A stretch of 64,000 nt of DNA from Dendrolimus kikuchii (lineage: Eukaryota; Arthropoda; Insecta; Lepidoptera; Lasiocampidae): positions 4,013,001 to 4,077,000 of the forward strand of contig JAHHIN020000030.1 in assembly GCA_019925095.2 (NCBI GenBank), given 5' to 3'. Shown here piece by piece: positions 47,029 to 58,167 of this stretch. The notes below the pieces were generated by a model. The model made no database searches, was not told the origin of the DNA, and worked only from the letters and a program-made list of their open reading frames with translations. Numbering within the stretch: the first letter of the stretch is position 1; each line of letters begins with the position of its first letter. The position numbers and the translations under genes were made by a program.

Positions 47029-50000
47029 CTAAGGGAGGTGGGCTGCGTAGCGACGCCGCCGGCCGCCAGTCCGCCGTCGCCGGATCGGGTCTGCGTACGC
47101 ATCCACCTCCCTGGTCCTCTCCGCGGCCTCCTTCAGGGACATTACCGTCTCGCTGAAGGAGGAGGAGACCGCACTCCATCCGTCCTCGCTCGACAGCATG
47201 GCTTCTACCAACTGCTGGAGCGAGGACACAGGACCGACAATACTTTCTAGCTGATGACGCTGAGGTCCCCAGGCGGCGCACTCCACCAGCGTGTGATACG
47301 CTGTATCGTAGGGTGCGCCGCACTCTGCACATTCTGGCGTCGGTTCACGCCCCGCTGTCTGATGCAGATACTTACCGAAGCACCCATGCCCGGTAAGTAT
47401 CTGCGTCAGCCTGTACGTTAGGGTCCCGTACTTCCTCGAGACCCAACGAGACAGGTGGGGGCGGACCGCCGACACCGTCTCAGCTCCTGCTTCTGGGGTC
47501 CTCAGGTCATCAGCCCAATCTTGGATCAGGGCCTCGGTCGCCAAGACCCTGATCCTTCTCACAACTGCCGGACACGGCCTCTCTCGTCTCTCCCTGGTGT
47601 CCTGCCGGTAGCGGTGCACTGCCGCGAGCACCTCCGCCTGGCGCTCCCAGGGCGCATCACTCGCGAGCAGTGTCGCCGCTGTCCACGACACTGTCCGGTA
47701 CCCCCGGATGGCCCGCACCGCCAGGACCCTCTGAGAACGTCTCAGATGGGTCCTGTTCTTGCGGTGAAGAGCATCGACCCATACGGGGGCGCCGTACAGC
47801 GCCATGCTCCGCAGGACACCAGTATACAACTTTCTACAGACCGTGCCCGGCCCTCCCACATTGGGTAAGAGTCTGGCCAGGGCGGCAGCGGCACCTAGCA
47901 ATCTCGGGGCCAGCTGGGTGAAGTGGGCCCCGAAATTCCATTTTGCATCTAGGACAAGGCCCAGGTACTTCATCTGGGCCTTTACCGCTACCGCCACTCC
48001 CTGGACGGCGACATGCGTGCCCCGAGGCGGTTGTCTACGACGTCCGTAGAACATGAGGGCCTCCGTCTTCTCCGGGGAGACCCTCAAGCCCAAACGCCGC
48101 ACTCTCTCGACTACCAACGCCGTCGCGGCGTTGGCTAGTTCTACGGACTCGTCGTAGGTTCCGCCTCGGGCCGTGATGAGGGTGTCGTCTGCATAGCAGA
48201 TCACCCCCATCCCGGGCAAGACTGGCTCGCGGAGGAGCCAGTCATAACCAATGTTCCACAGGATCGGGCCCAGCACCGAACCCTGTGGAACACCGCACAC
48301 GACACGTCGCCTACCAGAAATCTGGCCAAAGCCGCCCTCCCAGAGGATGAACCTGTCTTGGAGGTACGCCTTCAACAGTCTTACAAGGTAAAGAGGCACT
48401 CCATGAGACCGGAGTGCCTCTAAAATGGTTTCGAAAGGTAGACTGTTGAAGGCATTTTGGATATCCAAAGATACCACCAAGACAGACTCCTCTATGCTCT
48501 CCGCCTCTCTCGTGAGGCTCCTCAGCGCGAACAGGGCGTCCAGAGTGGATCGCCCTGACCTAAATCCGTACTGAGCCTCCGAGAGTCCAGGCCCACCAGA
48601 ATCAAGGTGCTGGACGAGGCGGCTCGCCAAGATCTTCTCGAATACTTTTGCCACCTCGTCCAACAGCACGATGGGCCTGTAGGCGGAGGGATCTTCGGGA
48701 GGGCGGCCCTCTTTAGGGATGAGGCACAGCCGGCCCTCTTTCCACTGCTTCGGGAACTCACCTGTCCTGATGCAGGCGTCAAAGAGTTCCCGAAGCTGGC
48801 CGCCTAGATGTTTGGCGGCCAGGAAGAGGACCCGGCCTGGGACCCCGTCCGGTCCCGGTGCCGTTTTCCGGCCCCGGAGTCTATCCAGGGCCATTTCCAT
48901 TTCTTCCTCGGAGACTGGGGGAGGATCAGTCTCCGAGGGTACAATCCGAGGAGGACACATCCTAGGAGGAGCAAAGGCTCCCGGGTCCGGGAAGAGTCCA
49001 TCTATGATTCTGTTCAGGACCCCGTCTGGCAGGGACTCCGTAACCGGGGTGGAGCAGGCGCGTATTTTCTTGCGCGCCACCCGGTACGGACGTCCCCAGG
49101 GGTCCGCATCCAGTGTGGATAGGATTTCTTCCCGAGCCCGGGTCTTTGCCTGACAAATAGCCACCTGAAGAGCCTTTTTGGCAACCCTATACTCCTCCAA
49201 GCGATGTTCCTCCTCACCTCTGTCCGGAGGATGCCGACGCCGGCAGTTCTTCAGAGATCGGCGAGCCCGAAGGGCTGCCTCCCTCAGACTCCCGATCTCT
49301 GCGGTCCACCAGTAAACCGCTGGTTTCCGCCGACGTCGACGCGACCGTGGCATCGAGGCATCGCAGACCCTCGTAAGGGTTCTGCGCATGCCCTCCGCCA
49401 GATCCTCCGGACAGGTGTTACTCTCTGGGTTGGTCCAGCCCTGGACGACGGCCATTTCCTCAGCCAGCTCGGGATCGAGCCGGCTGATGGCCCATCGAGG
49501 GAACTGGCCGTGACTGCGTGGGGGGTTTGACCCTGTTCTGTTAGGAGGAGGGGAGACCTCGAACCTTATGTAGAGGTGGTCCGACAGAGTCTCCACCTCC
49601 TCCTCCACTTTCCAATTCATCACCCTGCGTGCGATCGCATGGGTGGCAAACGACAGATCTACGACGGAGCCACCCCGCGCTCGCACGCAGGTGTGGACCG
49701 AACCTCGGTTCAAAAGGGTCAAACCACTTTGAAATGCCCACGTTTCCACAGCCAGTCCCCTCAATTCGGTGACAGTGTTTCCCCAGGAGCGGGATTTGGC
49801 GTTGAAGTCGCCGAGTACGAACGTCGCCCTCGGCGACTGTCTGCCCACGGCGGCCCTGACAGAATCCAAGAAACGCTCGAATTCTGCCAGGGGTCGGTTG
49901 GGGGAAAAGTACACACCTATGAAGGTGTGCTCCCCCCACCCTGCCACCGCGTAACCCCGCCCCCGCTCGATCTCGATGAGCGGGGTGCCAGCGCCCGAAC

Positions 50001-50184
50001 TGGCCACCACTGCCACCGTGTCGTCCAGGTCCCCAACCCAGTTGCTCTGGGCGGGGACGTAATACGGCTCCGATATTACGGCCAGACCAACCTCCCACTC
50101 CGCCATGGACTGCAGGAGTAAATCCTGGGCCCCGGCGGAGTGGTTCACGTTTCCTTGCAGGAGTCTTATATGTCGTCCGGGCAT
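47029..50184 (-). CDS. ORF2: endonuclease and reverse transcriptase of the TRAS/SART-like element
   Basis: ATG at 50184; 1051 codons, open throughout. The N-terminal third is an apurinic-type endonuclease: LLQGNVNHS at the start, VLGDFNAKS near residue 123 and LSDHLYIRF near 203. Reverse transcriptase follows, with GRKTAPGPDG, AYRPIVLLD, YGFRSGRSTLDA, VSLDIQNAF, GVPQGSVLGP and the catalytic YADD at residues 664-667. The C-terminus has a CCHC-like group (PECAECGAPYDTAYHTLVEC) that is usual in R1-clade ORF2. The enzyme nicks the target and uses the free end to prime cDNA synthesis from the element RNA in the nucleus. The ATG lies one base after the ORF1 stop (TAA-T-ATG), so translation is probably coupled to termination of ORF1. 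It is much more GC-rich than its surroundings, as expected for a recent mobile insertion. Confidence 0.93.
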   Translation of the reverse strand: MPGRHIRLLQGNVNHSAGAQDLLLQSMAEWEVGLAVISEPYYVPAQSNWVGDLDDTVAVVASSGAGTPLIEIERGRGYAVAGWGEHTFIGVYFSPNRPLAEFERFLDSVRAAVGRQSPRATFVLGDFNAKSRSWGNTVTELRGLAVETWAFQSGLTLLNRGSVHTCVRARGGSVVDLSFATHAIARRVMNWKVEEEVETLSDHLYIRFEVSPPPNRTGSNPPRSHGQFPRWAISRLDPELAEEMAVVQGWTNPESNTCPEDLAEGMRRTLTRVCDASMPRSRRRRRKPAVYWWTAEIGSLREAALRARRSLKNCRRRHPPDRGEEEHRLEEYRVAKKALQVAICQAKTRAREEILSTLDADPWGRPYRVARKKIRACSTPVTESLPDGVLNRIIDGLFPDPGAFAPPRMCPPRIVPSETDPPPVSEEEMEMALDRLRGRKTAPGPDGVPGRVLFLAAKHLGGQLRELFDACIRTGEFPKQWKEGRLCLIPKEGRPPEDPSAYRPIVLLDEVAKVFEKILASRLVQHLDSGGPGLSEAQYGFRSGRSTLDALFALRSLTREAESIEESVLVVSLDIQNAFNSLPFETILEALRSHGVPLYLVRLLKAYLQDRFILWEGGFGQISGRRRVVCGVPQGSVLGPILWNIGYDWLLREPVLPGMGVICYADDTLITARGGTYDESVELANAATALVVERVRRLGLRVSPEKTEALMFYGRRRQPPRGTHVAVQGVAVAVKAQMKYLGLVLDAKWNFGAHFTQLAPRLLGAAAALARLLPNVGGPGTVCRKLYTGVLRSMALYGAPVWVDALHRKNRTHLRRSQRVLAVRAIRGYRTVSWTAATLLASDAPWERQAEVLAAVHRYRQDTRERRERPCPAVVRRIRVLATEALIQDWADDLRTPEAGAETVSAVRPHLSRWVSRKYGTLTYRLTQILTGHGCFGKYLHQTAGREPTPECAECGAPYDTAYHTLVECAAWGPQRHQLESIVGPVSSLQQLVEAMLSSEDGWSAVSSSFSETVMSLKEAAERTREVDAYADPIRRRRTGGRRRRYAAHLP

Positions 50185-50185
50185 A

Positions 50186-52381
50186 TTAGTGGGACATACT
50201 AGACTCCTGCTGGTTCCTTGCTATCCCGACGTTCGCCGGGGGGACAAACTTGCCTCTCACATGCGGAGGGAGGCAGCCCCTCGACAGTGAGACGTGGTTT
50301 GCGTCGAGACCCGACTCGGCGCAAACCACACAGTGAGCGTTAGGCTCGGAGCATTGAGCGACCCTGTGTCCGCTTTTGCCGCAGCGGAAACACAGGGCCG
50401 ACCTGTCAACTCGCCCATCCGGGCACATTACTGTGATGTGGCCCGTGTAGAGGCACCGCATACAACGTATGGGTCGCCTCTCACGGGCCGAGACCTCCGC
50501 TGAGCTGAAGCCCACGCAAATGTGCTTCAGCTCAGTCAGCATTTTCGCGACCGGGATGGGGCATTGGACGTAGGCAGCGCCCATCCCCCCCGGTCCCACA
50601 CCGATACCGCCAGATTTGACGTGCTCGCGAGGGCAGCCCCCTGCGCGAGCGATGGCCTCCTCTAATAACCAAGGCGTGACCGAGTCGTCAAGCCCTGTGA
50701 CACGAATGTCTCCTTTCTTCACAGGCCTGGCGACCTCGGCCACACCTGTCAACACTGCACTGAGGGCCAAAGCCAACCGGTCTGCCTTCTCGATGCCCTC
50801 CGGCCCTGGTGGCAGCTCCAAGAGCCGGGCATCGTTGGCTGTCCGGTTGATCTTAAGGCCCTCCTTAAGGCCCATCGCTTGCAGGTCCACTACCTTCGCG
50901 GCCTGCTCAAAAACCTGGCGGTATGTTACCCCGTTCCTAGCGGCCTCGGGCAGCAGCGTCACCATAACCGCTGCTGCCTTGGCCTCAACCAACGGGGCCG
51001 GCTTCCTAGGAGGAGGTCTCCTCACCGGCGCGTAACTCTGCTGGGGGGCGGAGTATTGAGGTGCGGGGGTCAGGGCAGGGTATCCCCCTGCTCTTCTTGC
51101 GCCCCGTCCTCTCCCTCTGCCCCTCCTACCACCTCCCACCACTGTCCACTCACCCTGGTCCTCCTGGGTGGGGTAGGGGGCAGTGGGGGGGATCGACCAC
51201 ATTGGGGGGGCCGGAGCCACCCCCTGTCTTCTGGGGGCCCTCTGAACGCCGGAGGGGCCCGGTTTCGGCGATGGGCGCGGAGGGCCCACCACTTTGGCAT
51301 ACGACGGGGGTACCGGAGTCGCCACCGTCGAGATTGGCTCACACTCCATCGCCAGGGGCTCCGTCATATCGTCGGAGACCCTGGGAGGAGCAGCCGTGGG
51401 CGGCGTGGCACCCGAGGTCCCGGGTGCCGCCTTGCTTCTTTTATCCGCGGCGAGCGGCGGACGGATGACCGGGGGGGGGAGTAGGCGGTCCTCAAGGCCC
51501 GCGAAGCGGGCGTTGATGAACTCCCCCATCGACAGGATTATGGAGCGTTTCAGCTCCTCCACGTCGAATGGGGGAGATTCGGTGGTGGAACTCCCCCCCT
51601 TTTTCTGGGGCGGGGGCCCTCCATCGCCAGCCGCGGCCTCCTTGGCCGCAGCTTCCCTGGCCGCGGCCTCCTTGGTCGCGGCTTTTCCTTTGTCGCTGGC
51701 CTCCTTGGCCGCGGCCTTCTCCTTTTCCGCGGACTCCTGGGCCGCGGTTTTCATTTCTTCGAACTCCCTACGGTACGACCGAATCTCGGCCCGTAGGGAG
51801 TCCACCTCTCGCTTCAACTTTAAATTGTCGAGGCTCAACTTTCTATTTTCGGCGTCGACGGACCTCTTGGAGAGACTCTCCGTCACCTCCATGAGGGCCG
51901 CCGCCGCCTCCTTCAACTTCTTGATGTAACCCCCCTTGAGGTTCCCCGAGGTCTGGGCAACGTTATAAATCGCTGCCACATGGACGCCGGCCATGGTGCG
52001 GAGTTCCTCCGCATCCAAGAGGTCGACGTCCGTCTGCCTCGGGTCCATCTCGGGGGGCACATCAGCCGTAACTGCAGGCGCAGAGGCCTTCCCCTTCTTC
52101 TTACACTTCTGACGAAGATCAGAGACAAAGGCCTCTGCCTGAGCCTCGACGTTCGCAGTCTCTTCTCGGGATAGCGTCGTTCCGACGCTAACTCCCCTAT
52201 GACGGGCCCCCAGGAGCACCTTGGCGCGCCGGGTCCCTGGCCTTTGGGTGTCCTCCTGGGTCACCAGCTTTCTACCCGACTCGTCCGAGTCGGATTCAGC
52301 ATTCTCACCGCGGGAGTGTGCGTTAGTCCGTTTCCGGACGTCGCACACTCCCGAGGCGTGACTCTGTGCCGAGTCGGCCAT
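50186..52381 (-). CDS. ORF1: gag-like RNA-binding protein of the TRAS/SART-like element
   Basis: The frame extends upstream to 52450 but only with a TTG there; the first ATG is at 52381 (MADSAQSH), giving 731 codons. Features in order: charged N-terminus with a basic KCKKKGKAS patch, a coiled-coil-like heptad region rich in Lys, Glu and Ala, including an EAAAKEAA-type low-complexity run, a proline/arginine-rich stretch with RRGRGRGRGARR, then a conserved gag core and three CCHC knuckles (CMRCLYTGHITVMC, CFRCGKSGHRVAQC, CVVCAESGLDANHVSLSRGC) near residues 640-700. The protein would coat the element RNA and bring it to telomeres. It ends in TAA one base before ORF2. Confidence 0.9.
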   Translation of the reverse strand: MADSAQSHASGVCDVRKRTNAHSRGENAESDSDESGRKLVTQEDTQRPGTRRAKVLLGARHRGVSVGTTLSREETANVEAQAEAFVSDLRQKCKKKGKASAPAVTADVPPEMDPRQTDVDLLDAEELRTMAGVHVAAIYNVAQTSGNLKGGYIKKLKEAAAALMEVTESLSKRSVDAENRKLSLDNLKLKREVDSLRAEIRSYRREFEEMKTAAQESAEKEKAAAKEASDKGKAATKEAAAREAAAKEAAAGDGGPPPQKKGGSSTTESPPFDVEELKRSIILSMGEFINARFAGLEDRLLPPPVIRPPLAADKRSKAAPGTSGATPPTAAPPRVSDDMTEPLAMECEPISTVATPVPPSYAKVVGPPRPSPKPGPSGVQRAPRRQGVAPAPPMWSIPPTAPYPTQEDQGEWTVVGGGRRGRGRGRGARRAGGYPALTPAPQYSAPQQSYAPVRRPPPRKPAPLVEAKAAAVMVTLLPEAARNGVTYRQVFEQAAKVVDLQAMGLKEGLKINRTANDARLLELPPGPEGIEKADRLALALSAVLTGVAEVARPVKKGDIRVTGLDDSVTPWLLEEAIARAGGCPREHVKSGGIGVGPGGMGAAYVQCPIPVAKMLTELKHICVGFSSAEVSARERRPIRCMRCLYTGHITVMCPDGRVDRSALCFRCGKSGHRVAQCSEPNAHCVVCAESGLDANHVSLSRGCLPPHVRGKFVPPANVGIARNQQESSMSH

Positions 52382-52662
52382 TAGAAGAGGGCCCCCCCCA
52401 TGGGGATGGAGAGGGGAGGTCCAAAACGAGCAACAAATCCAATCACGCAAGCAGAATCAAAATCCAGTGGGAAAAAGCCAAGTAATCAGTCAAAGAAGAA
52501 ATCAAACCAAAACAGACAAATCCGGGTCAACAAGTAGGCAAGAATGTCAGAAATCCGATAAACTAGCCAAGTCGTCAACAGTAATCATAAAAAACACCAT
52601 CCAGAATACTTTCGAAAAACCTTCGAAAAAAAACAAAAATGTTGTTCCTCTGATTGTAAGAA
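52382..52662 (-). other. 5' leader of the TRAS/SART-like element
   Basis: A-rich in plus-strand reading and without a supported gene. It bridges ORF1 and the 268-bp units. Confidence 0.5.
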
Positions 52663-53466
52663 AAATGTTGTTCGAATTTATCCACCACTTATCGCACCCG
52701 TGCAATGAGGCTTCAGCTCCTGGCACAGTTGACCGGGCCCGGGCTTCCCCGGGTAAGCTATATCACACTCGTGGGTACGATTAGCCACAAATTCATCTTT
52801 CTAAAGCTAACCGACACACAGTTTTCCAATGTCCGGGCTTCCCCCATCCATGTACTGACTGCGGCCGGTGTCGCTTAACATTCGTGATCGGCTAGAGCGC
52901 GGCATTCCGCCTGCGTCAACTAGCCGCTCAAAATGTTGTTCGAATTTATCCACCACTTATCGCACCCGTGCAATGAGGCTTCAGCTCCTGGCACAGTTGG
53001 CCGGGCCCGGGCTTCCCCGGGTAAGCTATATCACACTCGTGGGTACGATTAGCCACAAATTCATCTTTCTAAAGCTAACCGACACACAGTTTTTCCAATG
53101 TCAGGGGTCACCCATCCATGTACTGACTGCGGCCGGTGTCGCTTAACATTCGTGATCGGCTAGAGCGCGGCATTCCGCCTGCGTCAACTAGCCACTCAAA
53201 ATGTTGTTCGAATTTATCCACCACTTATCGCACCCGTGCAATGAGGCTTCAGCTCCTGGCACAGTTGGCCGGGCCCGGGCTTCCCCGGGTAAGCTATATC
53301 ACACTCGTGGGTACGATTAGCCACAAATTCATCTTTCTAAAGCTAACCGACACACAGTTTTCCAATGTCCGGGCTTCACCCATCCATGTACTGACTGCGG
53401 CCGGTGTCGCTTAACATTCGTGATCGGCTAGAGCGCGGCATTCCGCCTGCGTCAACTAGCCGCTCA
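52663..53466 (-). repeat. Three exact-length 268-bp tandem units with 5S rRNA internal promoter
   Basis: Units 52663-52930, 52931-53198 and 53199-53466 are each 268 bp and differ at only a few bases. On the minus strand each has GATCACGAATGTTAAGCGAC and CAGTCAGTACATGGATGGGT, matching the 5S rRNA box A to box C region, and ends in GTGGTGGATAAATTCGAAC like the SINE at 46313-46616. The outer unit abuts telomere-type repeats. They may be SINE copies or promoter units of the neighbouring element. Confidence 0.85.
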
Positions 53467-53545
53467 ACCTAACCTAAACCTAACCTAACCTAACCAACCC
53501 AAACCAATCTAAACCAACATAAACCAATCTAAACCAATTCCAGAT
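53467..53545. repeat. Telomere-type repeats, degenerating, 5' side
   Basis: CCTAACCTAAACC-type units pass into variants CCAACCCAAACCAATC and fade into AT-rich DNA. Confidence 0.7.
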
Positions 53546-56500
53546 CTTTAACTTCATAAAACTGGAACAGCATTTGATCATTTAACCACATAACACTACT
53601 ATAATACATATACGCCCTACAAAAACCCCCATTTACTATCCTCCTAGTACCATTTTCATACCGTTCTAGCATAAACGCCTAAAATCTGTTCCCTACGACC
53701 TAGCCCTATCTACAGTATACATTCATAAAATACATACACCTTTTATATATTTTTAGTTCTAGCAAATGAAATTATAAATGAATAACTCAGTTATGGTATT
53801 ATGCTATGAAGAATTCTGCAGTTAAAAAAATGTGATTGAGTTGTTTATGGACATTTCATACTGATAACTAGAGATGTGTAACTCAGGAGTGATCGATTTA
53901 AAGGATGTATAATCTCTCAAAATTCGAAATGACTCCTTAAATCTTTGAATTTTAAAAATACATCTTTAAGTCACTACGTTAAGATTGATTTTAGTCACAT
54001 GGAAAGATGAAACTAACAAGTCAGATACTTGGATGCAGTTTGAGACGGTAGCTACAAGATATTGTTAATTGAAATGAGATAACGCGCACTCTAATAATTG
54101 CTATGATAACACACAGTAAATTAGACCCTCTAGAGTTGCCTTTAAGCTTAGAAACCGGTCAGTTGAATGAATTATGTCATTCGAAACTTACTTAGAAGAA
54201 TTAAAGATTTAAAAGAGTGATTTAGACCCTCCAAGAAAAAGATCCATAAATCACTGATCTCATTGGTGATTTACTTCGCGCATAGCTATTGATAACTGTA
54301 AGCTTTTATCTAAAATTTGAATTTATTTCTTTATCTTGTTTGACATTCTAGAACCTTTATTATATAGCACCTATTCAAGCGCATATGATTTTGTCAATAA
54401 AGATTGATTTATTAAATCATAATCTTCTTTACATATACTACTCAAACTAACAATCCACACTGTTGCATATATGCCTACCTAAAATTCATATTTCACTGTA
54501 GCATCGATTAAAAACGCTCAGTGAAATATTTTCTTATCTTAATGATCGTATAACAAGATATGTTTCATAATGCGTTATGCATATATTGCCTAATTTGTAT
54601 CTATTTGAAATAATAACTCAATTATTATCTGACAGTACTATTCATTCCCGAGTCGTATGTGAACACAACATTCCTAACTTATAGAACATCTAATTGTTCA
54701 TAAAAAAAAGTCCTATAATCATCATTCATTATTTCAAACATATCTAGTCATCTTTTGTACTAACTCAATATTTTTATTACCTACAATTATTTTTCAAATA
54801 ACATCCTAAACTAAACACTAAGCAACTCAATCAATCTTCTAGAACAATTGTTATTCATTTATAATTGACACTTTTACACAATACATTTTAATGCATTTGG
54901 AGTTGTACCCAACTTTTAAAGAAATCTTTAACGCCCAAACCCCAATAGTTTGTTAATTTAACTTCAATTGTAAAATAACAACTTTATTTTGGCAGTGGCA
55001 TTGAAAAGTAAATAGATCTACATGTATTAATTTTGTAATAAACAATTAACCCTATTACTAAAATATATATATAGTAATCAGTGATCTAAAGTTACTAATG
55101 TAATTACTAATGCATGCCCTGTCTACTAGATAAATTAATTTGTTTATAATATATTGTAAACTTCCTTTATGACAAAACTGAACTATGATATTATAAAATC
55201 ATTGTATAATGATTCTATACATGCTATGACTACATATGTTTACTAAAATACCTAATTATTATCTTCCATCCCAACTATAGACCTATCCCTACCCAAGTAT
55301 CATTGATTATGTCCAGAAACTGAATTCTTATCACTTCCTTGTCTGGCTATGTTTAATAGTTCTACTATAACCCTTATAGACCTACAAATCTTTCTATTAG
55401 TACTTGTTCTATAGTAGCTAGTCAGACTAAAGTACCGTTCATTCTATTACATATCTCACTACTTCAAACTAAAACATTTAGCTCTTCTAACATATTATAT
55501 CAATAATTCTACTAATCACCTTTAGCTAATTCTCCCTAAGCTACCAGAAGTATTTAAGATTACAATCTTACATCACAACTCACTACATATATCCCCACAA
55601 TCTTTCACTGCAAAATTATATTAACTATTCACTCAATATCCATAAATTTGGGCATAATATACAATATTCTTTGATGATCTTTCATAATATATATCAGAGG
55701 TTATGTTTCACCTCAAAATACTTTTGGTCTTGAACGTTAGTGTTGTGCCTCAATGCACAATTCAACAAATGTATCGATGTATTACATGACATTTAAAACA
55801 ACAATAAATTATTTTAACAACGTTAGAAATCAATGAATAATGTTTAAAGAACCCCAATCATTCCATCATTCATCCTGCTTACTACAAGTCATTCTTTCCC
55901 TTGTAATTTTTTTATTCTTATTATTATTATTTTTTTATTCTAATACAGTTGATACAGTTTGATATCGAATTTCGCAACAATACCACTTCACTACTCAATG
56001 TTGCCACTTAAAAGAATTTATTTGATGTTAATTATTAAAAAAAAAATATATATATATTATTTTCTTTTTCAAATTCTTTAAATCATATCGTATTGTTTTA
56101 TTAATTAAGCGCGATTTCCACTTTACCTACTTACTAGATAATTTTAATCATTTATAATGAGGAAATACCTATTTAATTTAAATCGCAGTGAATTTTAATT
56201 TATTTTCTCGCTTCCTTAGTCTCTATTATACCGATTTATTTATGGAACGCTAAATCAAACGATGATGATATGCCCTCTTATACTATTATTAGTCGATTTG
56301 ATTTTATCCTAATCCTTTACACGATTCTTTAAATTTTTATATATATTGATTTATTAATGAGTTACTTAATTCGATTTGATGTTTATTTTTGAATAAAATA
56401 TTAACATTATCGTGCTCTTAAAGTTTTCCTGGATATTATGATACTGTTAATTCACAAAAATACCCACAGATTAAACCAATGTCGATCGATTTATTTCAAG

Positions 56501-57651
56501 TGTGTAAAATTTTGTCATTTTATTTTCAGTATTTCACCACATGCACTTATAGAATAAGCACCGATTCGTATCTGCTAACATCTAGTAATGGCCGCTCCTT
56601 TTATACTATACATTTATTATCAATAGAACGCAATTTACATCGACTATTCCCACACCAAAATTTTGCTACGATTTAACCAGTACCCGGAATTGATTTTAAT
56701 ATTATTAACTCTCTATTTCTATTTTAATATTAGTTGATTGTAATATTACTCTACCACTTTTTCCTTAACTAGCAACACCGAATCCCTCCAAAAGCGTCAA
56801 ACGTCATTTGTTTTGTTTACAAATAATAATTTCCTATTAATTCTCTAAATTAATTTGCTTCTATAATTCTGACTATTTAACAATGAATATAATTTTATGT
56901 TTGATATATCCAGTTATGTTATTTAAGTACAAATGAACGTAAGTAATAATAATAACCATGTGAAAAGTTTGTATTTCACTTCTTGTGTATTATTGTTTAG
57001 CAATGGAACTTTCGATTTTCAGACGTGAATAAACATGAATAAAACTGACTCCTTATAGCGACTTTAGAACAAGATTAATATTATTTAACCAGCAAGTTAT
57101 CAATATATATGCCTTCAACGCTGAAGACAACTAGTGTTAATTTACATCTCTTACAGAGTTAATGTTTGTTTTTAATTGTATCAGGTAATAAGTTTCCCAT
57201 GTTAATGTATACTAGGTTATTGTTTTGATATTAAATATTTACCTAGAAACTAATATCTATTTTATATTACCTATAGATTAATCTGTAGAAAGTAGAAAGT
57301 TTAAATTCCCTATATTTCAATTGTCAATATTATTCAAGAAGTCTAATCATTTATTTCTCTATTGAACTAGATATTCCTATACTGTGTCTTTATTAATTAG
57401 TACCTAAATTTATAGATTTTATGTTAATATATCAATTTTATATCACATACATAACCCGAGCATTCCTACCAAATTAACATATAAGCATATTTATGTAAAC
57501 TGGTCTACAATTCAAGACAATCGAAACCAACAGCCCATTCGATAGACACTTGGATCCATTCCTTTACACGGACATCAAATTGTACCAACTTAAGTTGGTA
57601 CTTTCTTTGTAGCTCTTATGCAAAACAATCCTTGTCACGGCTACACCATAT
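53546..57651. other. AT-rich stretch of 4.1 kb, nothing recognised
   Basis: No frame with a recognisable product, no exon with clear splice sites and no repeat shared with the rest of the window. It may be intergenic. Confidence 0.4.
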
Positions 57652-58167
57652 TGTAACATCCCCCCTCCCTCTAAAACATTTTTTGACTATTACTACAGCA
57701 TGAGTAGAATAAACACACATGAACAACACATATGATATATGATGTGTGTGTAACCATCAATTAGAATATTGCATGAGATTATATCTCAAACCATACATGT
57801 CACATATATGGAGTAATCTACCAATCTGCATCACTACAAACGAGTAAAGCAGATCATGTATATCACTCCACATACCCATACACATAGGCTTCTGATATAC
57901 ACTCATGAATATAGAATTAACTTTATATTATTTGGCGTGAATCGTCAGAGTAGGACTCTTTGTTGTGTATTGCAGTAACCCTTAGTCTTTTATGGAGGTC
58001 TATCGAACAGGACTGCTTAGCCAATCGAAATATCTTGAAATGAAACCAATAAATCACAAGTTTAATTAAATTTATTTACTTAAAACCTTACTATAATTAA
58101 CTTCATTTCACAACCAATTTAGAGAATAATTATTATACATCCATATATTAATTTGCTTATTATGATA

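Larger units (their letters stand above)
46664..53466 (-). mobile_element. TRAS/SART-like telomere-targeted non-LTR retrotransposon (R1 clade)
   Basis: On the minus strand: telomere-type repeats, three 268-bp units, a 5' leader of about 280 bp, ORF1, ORF2, a 3' untranslated part of about 345 bp (46684-47028), a 20-nt poly(A) (46664-46683) and telomere-type repeats again. In its own sense direction the poly(A) runs into GGTTTAGGTTAGG. Both ORFs are open. Telomere-repeat insertion is known for the TRAS and SART families in moths; phylogeny would be needed to choose between them. Whether the 268-bp units belong to the element or were there before is unresolved. Confidence 0.85.

Noticed and set aside
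49541..50121. Frames of 181 and 185 codons over the start of ORF2
   Set aside because: Alternative frames of the GC-rich endonuclease region; the ORF2 frame carries the conserved motifs.
52842..52893. 5S rRNA genes in the 268-bp units
   Set aside because: Only the central promoter portion matches 5S rRNA; the ends that form helix I are not retained.
53546..57651. Small frames such as 56479-56676 as genes
   Set aside because: AT-rich, short, no recognisable domain and no splice context.
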